A stretch of 64,000 nt of DNA from Luteibaculum oceani (lineage in GTDB: Bacteria; Bacteroidota; Bacteroidia; Flavobacteriales_D; Luteibaculaceae): the NCBI RefSeq assembly GCF_007995015.1, contig NZ_VORB01000002.1, forward strand, positions 1-64,000, written 5' to 3'. Position 1 is the stretch's first letter; the number at the start of each line of letters is the position of its first letter. Positions 50,601 to 59,861 of this stretch are shown in pieces. The position numbers and the translations under genes are program-made. Under the pieces are notes generated by a model, which had not been told where the DNA came from, did not search any database, and was given only the letters and a program-made list of their open reading frames with translations.

Positions 50601-53388
50601 GCAAATATTGCACTATGGTATCGTTAGCATCAAGGTGGTGGTCACCTAAATGGTTTAAGTCCAGCGTATCGTTATAACACAGTAATAAATCGCCTGGAGC
50701 ACCAGGAAAACTTCCAGCATCAGACATACAATCGCACGAAAATCTACCCTTAATGTTCGGCGATTTAAAATCCATGGGTGTACAATTGTATTGATCGGTT
50801 ACGGTATAGTTGTAATTCGATCCTGTTGGCATCCAGTCGCTAATAAAACGGTTGCCAACCAAAGTGCCAGTAGCGGGACTAACCGAATAGCTGTTTGGAT
50901 CTCCGCCAGAAATTGATGCGTAAATTCGGTAGGCGTTGTTCTCGCTATTGCATACAATGCTGTCTACAAATATTTCAGGGCTTTGGCGAACGGATACAGA
51001 AATAATCGCTTCAGATTCTGGGCAGTTGTTATTAGCCTGGTGCTTATACTTAAATCGGTATGTCCCGTTTAAAAACTCAGTTAAAACTTCGCCTCTCGCG
51101 GCATCTAGCTGACCGCTATTATCCATGTCTTCCCAAAGACCACCTAAATCTGCATCGGCACTCAACTCGTCTTCCAGTTTCAGACTGTCGGTAGAAGCGC
51201 ATACCGTAACTGTTTTATCCAATCCCGGTGAAGGTCTTTCTTCTAAGTAAATTTTTATGGTGGTTTGCTGCGGCGGGCAGGGAGCATTGGATGGTAGGGT
51301 ATAATCGTAGTGATAGGTTCCGGGAGGATTCGCAGTTAAATCTAATTCACCCGTATTAGGATTTAAGCCTAATGACGATTCTCTTCCATTCCAAATACCT
51401 CCCTTTTTGGGTTTCATTTGGTGCTGGTTATCCAGGTCTATGGTACCAAAACGACATAAATAAAGGGTGTCGCCTCTACCTTCATTTAATTTGTCAATCA
51501 CCGTAACTCGAATGGTATCTGTAGATCGGCATCCAATTTTGTCTTCTGCCAAAAAGGTTAGCAAATATTCCTGGTTGCCACCATTTGCTGAGAGATTAAC
51601 AGTTTGTGTGGGGTTGTTAGGATCCGAAAAATATCCAGGTGGCTGCCAAAGGGTAGTGGCTTTGTTTTCGTTTTTTATGTTTAAAAACCAATCATCTAAA
51701 TAACCCGTTTTGCCCGAAATATTATCTATTACCTGCAATACCCAAGTTCCATTTATATCTGTTCCTACTAGGTCGTTGAGGTTGTTTTTAGACTGGAAAC
51801 TACCTGTGTAGGGTGCGTTGGCAGTTGCTATAGAGGTGTTGGATAATAAAGTAAAACACGTGCCCTCATAATTTATACTGTCGGGCCCAACCTTGTCTAC
51901 CAGAGTTATAGATGAACCGTTTGGTGCCTTTAATTTAAGGGTTAAGTCACCTACGCTGGTGTGTGATAAATTCACGCAAACTCCAACCAAATCTCCCGCC
52001 GCTAGCTTACCAGCTCCGGTTATGTTAACGTCAATACCAGAGTTAATTCCGTTGAGGTTATTGTCTGGAATTACTCGGTCTTTTCTATTGCTGAATTGAA
52101 GGGGAGAAGCAAATTCGGTGAGCTTCACCTTGCCCGTTAGGTATAAGTCTTCATCCTCGCAAATGGTGGTGTCATTGTTGTTTATGGAGGCAATGGGTTT
52201 GGAAACGGTAACGACTTTAGATTTTACCGAGCTACATCCCGAAGCAATATCGTCTACCGATAAACTAATGATGTAATTTCCTGGTTCGGTGTATTTTTTG
52301 GATGGGGGATTGGGCCCAATATGGGATGTACCATCACCAAAATCCCAGGTGTAATTTAAATTGGTAGCGCTAGAGTGTGTAATGTTTACCTCAAGCGAGT
52401 CGCAACCTAAAAATTCATCAATCTCAAAGTCAGAGTTGACAATTTCAAAAGATCCACCCCATTCCAAAACAAAGCCATCGGTAGTTTTAGAGAAGTTATC
52501 AATGAGTAAGGCATAGGTTTTGCCTTTATCTACGGTAATAACAGGAGAAATTTCTCCTGGATTGGGATAGGATCCTGGGTTAGGAGCCATACCGGTTGGA
52601 GCTCCATCTTCACCTGCAAAGTTGTAATTGCACTGCTCTGCTACCGGCCTTGAAGAGGTGGACGGGCATCCGTTGGTAATATCTAAAAGTGCCCAGTCGT
52701 ATTCGCTATCTCCCTTTGGAGTTATTATAAATTCTAGCGTTCCCGTTTTGGAAACGGTAAACATGAGCCATACATCTCTCCTTACTTCAAAGGAAAAACA
52801 ATCTGGCCACATCCCAGATGATTGGTAATCTACGAGGTTTTCAAATTCCAGCGTGCTCTTATTGCAGACTCTTCCAGCATTATCGCATCGGTCTCCCGGG
52901 TCTTCGGTGTCAAAGTTGTTTGTGAAACACAATTGGTAATGTCCGAATTGTTCGGTTTTGGAGCTGATGATTACAAAATAATTCTCTCCCGCAGTAACGG
53001 TTGCATTAAGAGTAAGCTTGTTAAATCCGGGAGTGGATGAGCATTTTTCGATTGTATAATTATTGCAATCTCCAGAAAGGAGGAAAATTACGGGGTCTTT
53101 TATTGCTGAAGTCCCAGAGGGCGTTAATTCTATCGTTAAACTCGAAGCCTGCGCGGTAAACTTGTAGAAAAGATCTGGACCACTGGGTGTAAACGAACAA
53201 TTGGTAGTGGTGGTAAAGGTAAATCCAGACTCGGTTGGGGTTAGAGCATCGTGAAAAACGCAGGCACTTCCTTCACTATTAAAAACAATGGATTTAGCAT
53301 CGTCGCAAAGATTGTTTGGGGGAGACTGCGCCCAACCCGTTACTGCGAGGGCTAAAAAAAGTATACTATAAACGAGTCTAAGCGCCAT
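47644..53388 (-). CDS. Giant T9SS type B (CHU_C) surface protein with P-domain and PKD-like repeats
   Basis: A 1914-aa secreted protein. The signal peptide ends near TGWAQ (about residue 20). Repeated PPC-like beta domains follow (FTFTTTTNCSF and YFVIISSKTEQFGHYQLCF). A PKD domain has YTWDFGDGTSHIGP near residue 350. A proprotein-convertase P-domain follows near residues 440-580 (VCVNLSHTSVGDLTLKLKAP to WVLQVIDNISGKTGYLDDWF). After that come many Cys-containing Ig-like segments and a second PKD-like part. The C-terminal 90 residues are the gliding-motility-associated CHU_C tail: IPNSFTPDGDGINDYF, VYNRWGEMIF, NGWDGKYLGKEVPTGVYSF. No protease core is seen to go with the P-domain. Start: ATG 53388, rather than an upstream GTG. 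Likely adhesive or structural. Confidence 0.92.
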   Translation of the reverse strand: MALRLVYSILFLALAVTGWAQSPPNNLCDDAKSIVFNSEGSACVFHDALTPTESGFTFTTTTNCSFTPSGPDLFYKFTAQASSLTIELTPSGTSAIKDPVIFLLSGDCNNYTIEKCSSTPGFNKLTLNATVTAGENYFVIISSKTEQFGHYQLCFTNNFDTEDPGDRCDNAGRVCNKSTLEFENLVDYQSSGMWPDCFSFEVRRDVWLMFTVSKTGTLEFIITPKGDSEYDWALLDITNGCPSTSSRPVAEQCNYNFAGEDGAPTGMAPNPGSYPNPGEISPVITVDKGKTYALLIDNFSKTTDGFVLEWGGSFEIVNSDFEIDEFLGCDSLEVNITHSSATNLNYTWDFGDGTSHIGPNPPSKKYTEPGNYIISLSVDDIASGCSSVKSKVVTVSKPIASINNNDTTICEDEDLYLTGKVKLTEFASPLQFSNRKDRVIPDNNLNGINSGIDVNITGAGKLAAGDLVGVCVNLSHTSVGDLTLKLKAPNGSSITLVDKVGPDSINYEGTCFTLLSNTSIATANAPYTGSFQSKNNLNDLVGTDINGTWVLQVIDNISGKTGYLDDWFLNIKNENKATTLWQPPGYFSDPNNPTQTVNLSANGGNQEYLLTFLAEDKIGCRSTDTIRVTVIDKLNEGRGDTLYLCRFGTIDLDNQHQMKPKKGGIWNGRESSLGLNPNTGELDLTANPPGTYHYDYTLPSNAPCPPQQTTIKIYLEERPSPGLDKTVTVCASTDSLKLEDELSADADLGGLWEDMDNSGQLDAARGEVLTEFLNGTYRFKYKHQANNNCPESEAIISVSVRQSPEIFVDSIVCNSENNAYRIYASISGGDPNSYSVSPATGTLVGNRFISDWMPTGSNYNYTVTDQYNCTPMDFKSPNIKGRFSCDCMSDAGSFPGAPGDLLLCYNDTLDLNHLGDHHLDANDTIVQYLHTSPTFNPNEVVAQYSFYPNPKVFYQPHLNFGTTYYLTTVVGDKNANGVDLNDPSGCMAKSATYSVAFSPKPELIITPLFSNPRCVNSEVRFLLESKKGDNTFNFKANGNTINDIESGETFGINISSEGTNNVFLSEFRDEIGCPADTLINITVNATKPVDHTILAISCDANNENYKMRIRIDQSDGYTVEQRGISSFTDLGNNEYLSEDIPNGNEIYTIFNYSTAHCPEDTLRTKHFCSCGSDAGHLNTLSKGLFCESETIQLTESSPAVAEPNDNVLFAIATDSNNINTVIDFQLSSIIDVSNFISGQEYFISRMVGNAIGSDSIQLADTCLSVSNWITLTVYKNPGIADFSTQKDSICEGNTFNLDITLSETPALDGYVTGRMSGSVDTSFTIPFSAGQLNFNKILPHSGFGDFILHIDSVQYTQTPKCFSKVDLQKSMYGIPMPEFEVLGQYQICPDAGDSAAIIVRHIKGDFPVEITLTDGTDEWKQVLLNENDSIFTMKLPSGSYSITGTKATGLTSAGCSGTINGIAGLLVFDEPRIDWIKFNDPICQDGPLEIDFQILGNNAPYQFRIRSSDQFFDTLYTNVNGPDVKFFFPSLSETTGVYFEDIVSRDGCTGHWRYSTAWTKPRPYLTYETPQYFCNDETRVMAISGFGGDTVSFEIKENNDTTYSFEITSNPSNNSLFPINPKLGENIYEVTSIRSDNGCEALGLPDTINVLVKPNPSTDVWLNSDSSCSYIDAELVVNADIPLQNCRIVFDHHLYTSCDTIKRRIYNSELMPIKIDVLGENNCSSDTTIYRRFNVFPDPIVDFTLSPKRVTRTAPRVTFTNHGSRSNKYTWVIGGLDTIPKFQTDYIFPRNDTGTYVVELKGETPKGCRDSSWQKVIVTDKLNVFIPNSFTPDGDGINDYFIPVIPDSDLEYFEMTVYNRWGEMIFKTQNINNGWDGKYLGKEVPTGVYSFMIKIKSVFEDQLYKMPGSVRVLR

Positions 53389-53431
53389 GCGGAACACAAA
53401 TGTAGACGAATAAAAATCCCAAAGTTGCTAG

Positions 53432-53463
53432 TTGGGCGTCACTTTTAAACATTAATATCTTTG
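53432..53463 (+). promoter_or_regulatory. Promoter of miaE
   Basis: TTG at 53432-53434 and TATCTTTG at 53456-53463 with a 21-nt spacer fit the Bacteroidota consensus. The predicted start of transcription is about 12 nt before the ATG at 53481. Confidence 0.65.
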
Positions 53464-53480
53464 CACAAATTTATAACGCA

Positions 53481-54059
53481 ATGCTAGGGTTAAAATTAGA
53501 AACCGACCCACGGTGGGTAAACATCGTAGAAAAGAACATTTCCGAGATATTAACGGATCATGCATACTGTGAGCAAAAGGCCGCTAGCAATGCAATTACA
53601 ATTATTGTTAAGTACCCAGAATTTCCAGATTTAGTGAAAGAAATGTGTGCCATTGCCCAAGAGGAAATGCAACATTTTGAAATGGTTCATGATAAAATAC
53701 TAGAGCGCGGGTTTGAATTGGGCTTTGAGAGAAAAGACCCTTATGTAAATGATTTACGTGCCTTTCTCCCGAAAGGAGGGTCTAGAATGACCCAACTAAC
53801 ACATCGTTTGTTATTTGCAGCTATGATAGAAGCAAGAAGTTGTGAACGATTTAAGATTCTATCAGAAGAAATAAGTGATCCCGACCTAAAGTCTTTTTAT
53901 AGAGAACTAATGATTTCAGAGGCTAATCATTACACTACCTTCATAAGTTTCGCTCGTAAATATGGAGAAGGAGATGTAGATGCAATCTGGCAGCAATTTT
54001 TAGAATTTGAAGCCGGCTTAATGAGGAAATACGGTAAAAAGGAAACGATACACGGTTAA
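53481..54059 (+). CDS. miaE: tRNA 2-methylthio-N6-isopentenyladenosine hydroxylase-type diiron protein
   Basis: A 192-aa ferritin-like four-helix protein of the MiaE family, which hydroxylates the isopentenyl group of ms2i6A at position 37 of tRNAs. The diiron ligands are visible: DHAYCEQKAASNA, AQEEMQHFEMV (ExxH), IEARSCERFKI and ISEANHYTTF (ExxH). Family length and composition fit. It is divergent from the type B protein gene and convergent with the epimerase gene; the two stop codons overlap by 3 nt within GTTAAT. The family is firm; the tRNA substrate is by homology. Confidence 0.92.
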   Translation: MLGLKLETDPRWVNIVEKNISEILTDHAYCEQKAASNAITIIVKYPEFPDLVKEMCAIAQEEMQHFEMVHDKILERGFELGFERKDPYVNDLRAFLPKGGSRMTQLTHRLLFAAMIEARSCERFKILSEEISDPDLKSFYRELMISEANHYTTFISFARKYGEGDVDAIWQQFLEFEAGLMRKYGKKETIHG

Positions 54060-55909
54060 TCCAGCTTAGAGTACACCGAATTGTTGGATTTGAACTCTGG
54101 AATAATCCGTTTTAATTCTTTAATCAGCCCTTCATTGTCATTGTTGCTTACCAAATTTTCAATGCGGTCGAAATCTATGGTTAAGCTCGAAGGGGTTGGA
54201 TCTTTAAATATTTGAATTTTAGGGTGGTGGGTGTTTTCATTTACTTCACCATCCGCCAGAGTTTCTTCGTACAGCTTTTCCCCAGGTCTCAATCCGGTAT
54301 AGATAATAGAAATATCCTTTTCGGGTTCTAAACCATAAAGCCGGATCATGTTTCGAGCGAGGTCTACTATTTTTACTGACTCCCCCATATCAAAAACGAA
54401 AGTTTGATTTTTGTCGCCCATAAATCCAGCCTCGAGCACCAAGGAGCAGGCCTCTGGGATGGTCATGAAATACCGCGTTATCTCGGGATGAGTAATAGTT
54501 ACTGGACCTCCCGCTTCAATTTGTTTTTTAAAAAGCGGGATAACGCTTCCATTAGATCCCAATACATTTCCGAATCGGGTGGAAATGAAGTGACAATCGC
54601 CTCCTAAATTTTTAATTAGTAATTCACCAAAACGCTTGGAGGCGCCCATTACATTTGTTGGGTTTACCGCCTTATCAGTAGACACAAATACAAACTTTTC
54701 CACATTGCCAGCTTGAGCCAACTCAGCCAAATTTCTTGTGGCTAGGGCATTTACCTTTATGGCCTCAACTGGGTTGTTTTCCATTAGAGGGACATGCTTG
54801 TATGCCGCCGCATGAAAAATTATTTCGGGATTTATGGTGTTAAAAATGTACCTGATTCTATCAAATTGGGTGACATCGGCAATAATGGCCTCAAAATTTC
54901 TATGGCCTTTACCCAAAAGTTCCTGTTCTAGCTCGTAGAGGGGTGTTTCTGCCTGATCTAAAAGCCATAGTTTTTTACAACCAATTAGTGCTATTTGGCG
55001 GGCAATTTCGGATCCAATAGAACCTGCTGCACCTGTCACCAAAATCACCTTGTCACCTAAAAAGGATCTTAGTCTTTCTGGATCAAGTTTTATTTCTGTC
55101 CTATCCAGTAAATCTTCAATTTTTAAGTTTTTAATCTGGTTGACATTGAGTTCGCCGTTAATCCAATCGTTTACTGGCGGGACATGAAGCATTGCTACTC
55201 CTGTATTTAAACATTGATCTACAACCTTTTGCTGCTTACTTCTGGAAGGGTTTAAAATACTGAATATGACCTCGTCGGCATTAAATTTTGCAATGGTTTT
55301 ATCCAGATTTTTAGAGGAGTACACTTTTACTCCTTCAATACGCATACCAACCTTTTTTTGGTCATCGTCGATAAAACCAACTACCGATTTATTTCCACCT
55401 TTTTTTTGTTCTAAGGCTCTTTTGGTAACCAGCCCCATTTCACCGGCACCATAGATAATTACCTTCTTCTTTAACTGGGTGCCTTTCCTATCGTAATAGG
55501 CCATTTTAATGAATATCCTTCCCCCCATTAAGAATAAAACCGACTGGAATAGATCTATGAGTAAAACGGAAGTGGGAAAGACAAAAAGTCCGTCGATAAA
55601 AAGGTAGCGAACTAGGTTGGATAAAAATAGTACGATAGTGCCTAGAAAAATTACCTGTACAATGCGCTTACTGTCTTCAATACTCGTGTATCTAACGTAG
55701 GAGGCAAAGGTTCTACCTATTAAAAAGGAGATGGCACGCACCGCTATGTAGATGGGAAGAGCAATTTTCATCAATTCGATTTCTACCTCGGGAATGTTAA
55801 ATTCGAATCGCAATGTGTAGGATAACACAATGGATAACAGGCAAATAAAAATATCTGCGATAAAAATTATCCACCTAGGGCCCACCTGGTCTTTACTTAG
55901 TACAGCCAT
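54056..55909 (-). CDS. Membrane-bound nucleotide-sugar epimerase/dehydratase (CapD/WbpM type)
   Basis: A 617-aa two-part protein. The N-terminal 130 residues have four membrane helices. Then come a Rossmann CoA-binding-like domain (VIIYGAGEMGLVTKRALEQ near residue 149) and a catalytic SDR domain (VILVTGAAGSIGSEIARQ near residue 288). The catalytic segment contains FVFVSTDKAVNPTNVMGASKR, in which the usual Tyr of YxxxK is replaced by Met, as in the inverting 4,6-dehydratases of the FlaA1/WbpM group; family variants differ here. Such enzymes act on UDP-GlcNAc for surface polysaccharide. It is transcribed divergently from gcvT. The sugar product is unknown. Confidence 0.9.
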   Translation of the reverse strand: MAVLSKDQVGPRWIIFIADIFICLLSIVLSYTLRFEFNIPEVEIELMKIALPIYIAVRAISFLIGRTFASYVRYTSIEDSKRIVQVIFLGTIVLFLSNLVRYLFIDGLFVFPTSVLLIDLFQSVLFLMGGRIFIKMAYYDRKGTQLKKKVIIYGAGEMGLVTKRALEQKKGGNKSVVGFIDDDQKKVGMRIEGVKVYSSKNLDKTIAKFNADEVIFSILNPSRSKQQKVVDQCLNTGVAMLHVPPVNDWINGELNVNQIKNLKIEDLLDRTEIKLDPERLRSFLGDKVILVTGAAGSIGSEIARQIALIGCKKLWLLDQAETPLYELEQELLGKGHRNFEAIIADVTQFDRIRYIFNTINPEIIFHAAAYKHVPLMENNPVEAIKVNALATRNLAELAQAGNVEKFVFVSTDKAVNPTNVMGASKRFGELLIKNLGGDCHFISTRFGNVLGSNGSVIPLFKKQIEAGGPVTITHPEITRYFMTIPEACSLVLEAGFMGDKNQTFVFDMGESVKIVDLARNMIRLYGLEPEKDISIIYTGLRPGEKLYEETLADGEVNENTHHPKIQIFKDPTPSSLTIDFDRIENLVSNNDNEGLIKELKRIIPEFKSNNSVYSKLD

Positions 55910-55974
55910 TCTTCAAAATTAACCAATTGCGAATATGGCATTTTACTTACTTTAGCCGGCAATTAATTTTGATT

Positions 55975-57057
55975 ATGAAGAAAACGCCATTATACCAGAA
56001 GCACGTAGACTTAAATGCTAAAATCATTGATTTCGGAGGTTTTTTAATGCCTGTTCAATACGAAGGGGTTAATGCCGAACATGAAGCAGTAAGAACTGCC
56101 GCTGGTGTTTTTGATGTTTCGCACATGGGTGAATTTCTTCTCGAAGGTGAGGGGGCATTAGAAACCATTCAGGCCATTACTACTAACAATGCAGAGAAGT
56201 TAGTGGATGGAAAAGCCCAGTATACCTGTATGCCAAACGAACAAGGTGGAATCATCGATGACCTTTTGGTGTACAAAATGGCCGACCACAAGTATTTATT
56301 AGTAGTAAATGCCTCTAATATTGACAAAGATTTTAGCTGGATAGAAAAGAACCTAAAGGGTGATGCTAAGCTAACCAACGTTAGTGATTCTTATGCACTT
56401 TTAGCGGTTCAAGGACCCAAGGCTACTTTTGCGCTTCAATCGCTAACCGATGAAGATCTAGATGCTATTTCTTTCTATTCTTTTAAAGAAGGGAAATTTG
56501 CCGGCGTAGATAACGTAATTATCTCCGCAACGGGATACACCGGGGCCGGCGGGTTTGAGCTTTACATTCCAGCTGCTAAGGCAAGTGAGGTATGGGATGC
56601 TGTTATTGAATCGGGGAATAAGGTAGACCTAAAACCTTGTGGATTGGCTGCTCGTGATACCCTTAGGCTAGAAATGGGTTATTGTTTATACGGAAATGAC
56701 ATAACCGATGAAACGTCACCGCTAGAGGCTGGTTTAGGCTGGATTACCAAATTCCAAAAAGGAGACTTCACTGCTAAGGATATTATTCAAAAGCAGAAAG
56801 AAGAAGGGGTAAAGAGAAAACTAGTTGGATTTGAGCTAGTGGATAAAGGTGTGGCTAGACAAGGTTATGACATTGTTGACGCCAATGAAAACAAGATAGG
56901 TTTTATTACTTCTGGAACCATGTCTCCTTCTATGAAAAAGGCCATAGCCATGGGGTATGTTGCTACAGATTTTAGTTCCGAAGGTACCGAGGTTGGTATA
57001 AAGGTGAGAAATAAAATCTTAAAAGCGAAGACCGTTAAATTTCCATTTTTAAAATAA
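55975..57057 (+). CDS. gcvT: Aminomethyltransferase, T-protein of the glycine cleavage system
   Basis: A 360-aa enzyme that passes the methylene group from the H-protein to tetrahydrofolate. The family segments are clear: [11 protein letters not shown] near residue 45, [15 protein letters not shown] near residue 184, [19 protein letters not shown] near residue 222 and the C-terminal domain with [20 protein letters not shown] 55975 is chosen because it starts the usual KTPLYxxH sequence; the frame is open further upstream but that part is not family-like. comB follows after 3 nt. Confidence 0.96.
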   Translation: MKKTPLYQKHVDLNAKIIDFGGFLMPVQYEGVNAEHEAVRTAAGVFDVSHMGEFLLEGEGALETIQAITTNNAEKLVDGKAQYTCMPNEQGGIIDDLLVYKMADHKYLLVVNASNIDKDFSWIEKNLKGDAKLTNVSDSYALLAVQGPKATFALQSLTDEDLDAISFYSFKEGKFAGVDNVIISATGYTGAGGFELYIPAAKASEVWDAVIESGNKVDLKPCGLAARDTLRLEMGYCLYGNDITDETSPLEAGLGWITKFQKGDFTAKDIIQKQKEEGVKRKLVGFELVDKGVARQGYDIVDANENKIGFITSGTMSPSMKKAIAMGYVATDFSSEGTEVGIKVRNKILKAKTVKFPFLK

Positions 57058-57060
57058 GCG

Positions 57061-57783
57061 ATGGCAGATAAACCAAGTGTAGAAGTCTGTTTTAGCCCCG
57101 ATCGTTTCGATTTATATTATCAGGGCCAACCCATTGTAGTTGTAATTGATGTCTTACGTGCGACAACAGCTATGTGTGTTGCATTCGAATATGGAGTGGA
57201 GAAAATCATTCCTGTATCTAGCCTAGAAGAGGCGATTGAATACCAGCGAATGGGATTTTTAGTTGGGGCAGAGCGAAATGGGAAAATAGTGGATGGTTTC
57301 GATTTTGGTAACTCACCAACAGGATTTATGACAGATAAATTCAATGGTAAAACCATAGTCCTAACTACAACCAATGGAACCCGTGCCATAAACACAGCTA
57401 ACAAGGCCGAAACGGTTATTGCTGCTGGTTTTGTAAACCTCGACGCGGTAAACCAATATTTAAAAGAGCAGCAAAGGGATACCCTTATTCTTTGCTCTGG
57501 TTGGAAGGATAGATTTAATCTCGAAGATACCATTTGTGGAGGTGCAATTGTAGATTACCTCGTTGCAGAAGGTTCTCATATTTCGGACCACGATTCGTCG
57601 GTAGCGGCAAAGTATTTATACCAAAGTGCAAAGACTAACTATTTTGGTTTTCTTAAATCTTCATCCCACAGAAGGCGATTGAAAAAGTTAAACCTTCAAG
57701 AAGACATTAAATATAGCCTTACACCAAACAAAACTTCAGTAATACCATTTTTAAAAGAAGGAGAATTGATTAAATTGGGGTAA
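57061..57783 (+). CDS. comB: 2-phosphosulfolactate phosphatase-like protein
   Basis: A 240-aa protein of the ComB family. The family was defined by the coenzyme M enzyme that dephosphorylates 2-phosphosulfolactate, but it is widespread in bacteria that do not make coenzyme M. Seen: VVVIDVLRATTAMCVAFEYG near residue 26, GAERNGKIVDGFDFGNSP near 69, TTNGTRAI near 103 and LCSGWKDRFNLEDTICGG near 144. It starts 3 nt after gcvT and shares one base with the next start (TAATG), so it is probably in one transcript with both. The physiological substrate here is unknown. Confidence 0.92.
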   Translation: MADKPSVEVCFSPDRFDLYYQGQPIVVVIDVLRATTAMCVAFEYGVEKIIPVSSLEEAIEYQRMGFLVGAERNGKIVDGFDFGNSPTGFMTDKFNGKTIVLTTTNGTRAINTANKAETVIAAGFVNLDAVNQYLKEQQRDTLILCSGWKDRFNLEDTICGGAIVDYLVAEGSHISDHDSSVAAKYLYQSAKTNYFGFLKSSSHRRRLKKLNLQEDIKYSLTPNKTSVIPFLKEGELIKLG

Positions 57784-58691
57784 TGACCTCCACCCAACGC
57801 TATTCTTTTACGCTTTTAGCAGTTTTTATATTATGTATTTCAGTACAAGCCCTGAACAAAGTAAATGTTTGGGGCTTTTTTGCGCACAGAAAAATTAATG
57901 AATTGGCGGTTTATGCACTGCCCGATTCAATGCATATATATCTGCGTTCTCATATTGAATATTTAAGTGAACACGCAGTAGATCCTGATCGAAGAAGGCA
58001 TTCTACAAAAGGGGAAGCCGAAAAACATTACATAGATTTAGATTATTATCCCTACGATATAAAACAATTAGCAGATAGCTTTCCCAAAAGCTGGGAAATG
58101 GCCCTTAGCTGTTACCCCGAAGACACACTGCGAACCTATGGAATAGCTCCATGGAACCTGCAACAATATCACTATCGGCTTGTAAAACAGTTTCAGGGGA
58201 GAGACTTAAGCAAGTTGCTGAAAACCATGGCCGATTACGGGCATTATGTAGGGGATATACACGTGCCCTTACATACGACAATGAATTATAATGGGCAGCT
58301 CACTGGGCAAAAAGGAATTCATGGTTTGTGGGAAACACGCTTACCCGAATTGTTTTTCGATGAATATGATTTACTAGTTGAGGAAGTGAAATATATAGAT
58401 GATGTTCAGGAATTAATTTGGTCTGTGGTATTGGAATCACACCGCCTTATGCCTGAGGTTTTACACAAGGAAATGATGCTATCTAAAGCCAATTCTTCTT
58501 CAAAATATACATTCGAAGAAAGAGGGGAGAGAACCACTACTTCATATGCTAAAAGTTTTTCACAATTATATCATGATAACTTAAATGGCATGGTGGAACA
58601 AAGGATGCGCTGTGCTGTATCCTGCCTAGCATCGCTGTGGTATACCGCGTGGGTAGACGCGGGACAGCCTAGTTTAAAAGAGTTTGAATAA
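57783..58691 (+). CDS. S1/P1 nuclease / zinc-dependent phospholipase C-fold protein
   Basis: A 302-aa exported protein. After an N-terminal hydrophobic signal the mature part would begin around NVWGFFAHRKINELAVYALP, whose Trp and His fit the first zinc ligands of the family. Others follow in EKHYIDLDYYPYD, MADYGHYVGDIHVPLHTT and GIHGLWETRLPE, so the full trinuclear zinc set (His and Asp) is visible. The fold is shared by S1/P1 nucleases and phospholipases C, and the sequence does not decide which bond is cut. It starts on the last base of the comB stop codon. Confidence 0.85.
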   Translation: MTSTQRYSFTLLAVFILCISVQALNKVNVWGFFAHRKINELAVYALPDSMHIYLRSHIEYLSEHAVDPDRRRHSTKGEAEKHYIDLDYYPYDIKQLADSFPKSWEMALSCYPEDTLRTYGIAPWNLQQYHYRLVKQFQGRDLSKLLKTMADYGHYVGDIHVPLHTTMNYNGQLTGQKGIHGLWETRLPELFFDEYDLLVEEVKYIDDVQELIWSVVLESHRLMPEVLHKEMMLSKANSSSKYTFEERGERTTTSYAKSFSQLYHDNLNGMVEQRMRCAVSCLASLWYTAWVDAGQPSLKEFE

Positions 58692-58769
58692 GTTGTCCTA
58701 TGCAGTTCAAAAGATTCGAATTACTTGAAATGTAGGGGCTTAGATTATTCTTGTAGCCAACAATTCATC

Positions 58770-58799
58770 TTGCTTTTCTTGTGTTTTTTTATAGATTTG
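58770..58799 (+). promoter_or_regulatory. Promoter of the PorP-PorE-adhesin operon
   Basis: TTG at 58770-58772 and TAGATTTG at 58792-58799 with a 19-nt spacer match the Bacteroidota consensus. Transcription would begin near 58806, which excludes the upstream in-frame start at 58725 for the PorP-like gene and supports ATG 58836. Confidence 0.62.
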
Positions 58800-58835
58800 T
58801 CGATGTTGAAAACAGCTGTGTTTACGCATTATACA

Positions 58836-59861
58836 ATGGTTTCGAAACTTTTTAAAACAAGCGTTTTACTGCTTAGTCTATTGAGTGTTAGCTCATTGGC
58901 ATTTGGTCAGGAGGCTCATTTCTCCCAGTACAACCGCGCACCCCTACAGTTAAACCCCGCATTAACCGGAGCATTCTTTGGTGATTGGAAGGTGAGTAAT
59001 AACTATCGCTCTCAATGGAGTTCTCTATTGAGTAAGCCTGTAACTACTATCGGTCTTGGTTTCGAAAAGCCAATCTACCTTGATATTGACAAGGTAGCAG
59101 TTGGTGTTTTTGCCATGAAAGATGAGGCAGGTGGAGATAAAGGCTTTTCTACCACAAGGGTAGCTGTGTCAGGGGCCTATCACAAGCTTGTAGATTATTC
59201 CGAATTAAGATTTGGAGTTCAGTTGGCTTACACCACCAAAACCATCGATAAGAACTTGTCGTTTCCCGAAGGTTTTAATCGTGTTACCGGAGAGTTCGAT
59301 CCTGAACTTACCGAGCTGGAGCCCTTGGCTAGAGATCAGGTGAGTTACTTGGATGTAAACTTTGGTGTTAGTTGGGGTATGTATTTCGAGAACTTCAGAC
59401 CCGAGGTTGGTTTAGCGATGTTCCACCTGAACAAACCAACTGAAAGTTTCTATGGTACAGGAAATAAAAGAGAAACCCAGGTAGCGGCAAATGCGTCGTT
59501 CAAGTATTTTTTCAACAAAAACTTTTACCTAGATCCTAACTTCATGGTGCTTTCACAATCGAAAGCCAGAAACATGCTTGCAGGTTTGTCGGCCGGTATG
59601 AGATTTGATCCGAATAATGCAGGTGTTAACGACGCGTCATTTGGTTTCTTACTTCGTAACGGTTTTACAGATAACCCAGATGCGTTTATTGTTCTTGCAG
59701 GATTAGGTATCTCTAATTTTGACGCAGGAATTAGCTACGATTTTAATATCTCTCAATTGAAAGAGGGCCTGTCTAATAATGGTTCTTTCGAAATTTCAAT
59801 TAGTTACACCGCACCTAGTACTCGTTTAATTAAAACCAAGATCGATAGTGAAAGGCTATAA
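58836..59861 (+). CDS. PorP/SprF family type IX secretion membrane protein
   Basis: A 341-aa outer-membrane beta-barrel. A signal peptide ends at LAFGQ (about residue 24), followed by the family hallmark EAHFSQYNRAPLQLNPALTG and NNYRSQWSSL. Regular amphipathic strands run to a C-terminal strand (FEISISYTAPSTRLI). PorP/SprF proteins help the T9SS move or anchor substrates, and are often encoded beside a type B cargo, as here. The frame upstream of 58836 lacks a signal peptide and overlaps the promoter. The next gene overlaps its end by 14 nt. Confidence 0.93.
   Translation: MVSKLFKTSVLLLSLLSVSSLAFGQEAHFSQYNRAPLQLNPALTGAFFGDWKVSNNYRSQWSSLLSKPVTTIGLGFEKPIYLDIDKVAVGVFAMKDEAGGDKGFSTTRVAVSGAYHKLVDYSELRFGVQLAYTTKTIDKNLSFPEGFNRVTGEFDPELTELEPLARDQVSYLDVNFGVSWGMYFENFRPEVGLAMFHLNKPTESFYGTGNKRETQVAANASFKYFFNKNFYLDPNFMVLSQSKARNMLAGLSAGMRFDPNNAGVNDASFGFLLRNGFTDNPDAFIVLAGLGISNFDAGISYDFNISQLKEGLSNNGSFEISISYTAPSTRLIKTKIDSERL

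Noticed and set aside
55914-55921. Minus-strand TAATTTTG as promoter of the epimerase gene
   Set aside because: It would place transcription start at or inside the start codon, and no -33 TTG lies at the proper distance.
57120-57533. 137-aa minus-strand frame inside comB
   Set aside because: It is fully covered by the well-supported comB gene and has no recognisable protein features.
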